Shown piece after piece: positions 6,038 through 6,627 of a stretch of DNA of 6,627 bases. The translations under genes and the position numbers were made by a program. The notes under the pieces were generated by a model. The model worked only from the letters and a program-made list of their open reading frames with translations, was not told the DNA's origin and ran no database searches. The stretch comes from Desulfobacterales bacterium (GTDB lineage Bacteria; Desulfobacterota; Desulfobacteria; Desulfobacterales; QNYZ01). The stretch lies in NCBI GenBank assembly GCA_029938515.1, contig JAOZUU010000165.1, positions 1 to 6,627 of the forward strand, read 5' to 3'. Position 1 is the first letter of the stretch. Each line of letters starts with the position of its first letter.

Positions 6038-6627
6038 TGGTTTGTCGCTCCTTTTCTTGCCTTATAAAGCGCCCTGATTTTGGCAATTCCCCTGGATCGC
6101 TTTGGCAGCACATGCAGACGCCCTTTTTTAAGCAGTTCCAATCCGATAAAAAATTCTTCCTTCATCAGCCCTGATTTTATCTTTTCCCGCAAAACACCCG
6201 GTTTCAAGGTATAGGCGTTCATCAGCCAAAATTCATTTACCCGGCCGAATCGTTCCAATTGTTCCATAAAGGTCCGGTGAAATATCGCCAAATACTTTTC
6301 CTTGGGTTCGATAACGGATTGGGCTGCCATGGTACGCAAATGGTTGATCGTTTCCGCTACGCCGACTTCATTGGGGCAATAGGTCGTACAGGTCTCGCAC
6401 GACAGGCAGATCCAGATGGTGCCGGAACGGAGCAGCTCTTCGCGCCAGCCGAGTTGAACATACCGGATCACCTGGTGGGGTTTAATATCCATATAGTGAC
6501 TGACCGGGCAACCATTGGTACACCGCTCGCATTGATAGCAGGCAGATAGATTCTCATTGGTTTCACCCTCAATCCGGCTTAAAAAATGATCTCCCCGATC
6601 ACCGATTAACCTTCTTTTCGCCTTGAC
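6034..6627 (-). CDS. hdrC: HdrC-like ferredoxin subunit, 5' end outside the window
   Basis: The frame stays open from the stop at 6034 to the window edge, giving 197 visible residues. Two [4Fe-4S] motifs are present: CYQCERCTNGCP (visible Cys30/33/36/40, codons within 6505-6540) and CLSCETCTTYCP (visible Cys74/77/80/84). An internal ATG at 6492 would remove the first motif, so it is not the real start. The true start must lie beyond 6627, because no in-frame ATG, GTG or TTG occurs upstream of the first motif within the window. The remainder is mostly helical, as in soluble HdrC, without the membrane helices of HdrE- or DsrM-linked forms. HdrC relays electrons between the HdrA clusters and the HdrB active site. 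It is the first visible gene of the hdrCBA operon; any electron-input subunit or promoter would be upstream, out of view. Confidence 0.93.
   Translation of the reverse strand, partial: VKAKRRLIGDRGDHFLSRIEGETNENLSACYQCERCTNGCPVSHYMDIKPHQVIRYVQLGWREELLRSGTIWICLSCETCTTYCPNEVGVAETINHLRTMAAQSVIEPKEKYLAIFHRTFMEQLERFGRVNEFWLMNAYTLKPGVLREKIKSGLMKEEFFIGLELLKKGRLHVLPKRSRGIAKIRALYKARKGATNQ

Noticed and set aside
1..6627. tRNA, rRNA or riboswitch
   Set aside because: The spacers contain no cloverleaf, rRNA-like sequence or riboswitch core that I can recognise; in particular the metY leader shows no clear SAM-riboswitch pattern.

Overview
All recognisable genes in this window lie on the minus strand, so they read from high to low coordinates. 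The content suggests an anaerobic bacterium, most likely a sulfate-reducing or syntrophic deltaproteobacterium (Desulfobacterales-like). The reasons are a soluble HdrABC module whose HdrA has an extra FAD module, an O-acetylhomoserine sulfhydrylase, a small HTH protein with a cysteine-rich tail of a type I associate with that group, and repeat-rich intergenic spacers. This taxonomic guess rests on recalled family resemblance, not on a search.

Layout in the direction of transcription. (1) 6627-6034 is hdrC, whose 5' end lies beyond the window. (2) 6037-5183 is hdrB, overlapping hdrC by 4 bp. (3) 5190-2179 is a 1003-residue hdrA-like gene, overlapping hdrB by 8 bp. These three form a tightly coupled operon. 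(4) A 160-bp AT-rich spacer (2178-2019) holds period-7 repeats, a small inverted repeat and a TATAAT box. (5) 2018-732 is metY-like O-acetylhomoserine sulfhydrylase. (6) A 172-bp spacer (731-560) holds a dense heptamer and 15-mer repeat with a 16-bp perfect palindrome. (7) 559-164 is an HTH protein with eight cysteines. (8) 166-10 is a roughly 157-bp imperfect palindromic element whose terminal arm contains the HTH gene's stop codon.

How the genes work together. HdrC has two [4Fe-4S] motifs and HdrB has two noncubane-type CCG motifs. With the double-flavin HdrA they should make a cytoplasmic electron-transfer and probably flavin-based bifurcating complex that reduces a disulfide or similar acceptor. 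In a non-methanogen the substrate is unknown; DsrC-type proteins are the usual suggestion in sulfate reducers. The electron-input partner (MvhD, Flx, Fdh or similar) is not here and could lie upstream of 6627. The sulfhydrylase fixes sulfide into homocysteine and is probably a separate transcription unit. The HTH protein could be a redox-responsive regulator, but nothing in the sequence ties it to a target.

The most unusual points are the HdrA domain order (an N-terminal FAD/ferredoxin core joined to an HdrA N-domain plus a reduced second FAD domain), the 5' extension of hdrC that restores its first cluster motif, and a different repeat structure directly after every gene-end stop codon that faces a spacer. 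I see no clear evidence of a wholly new system.
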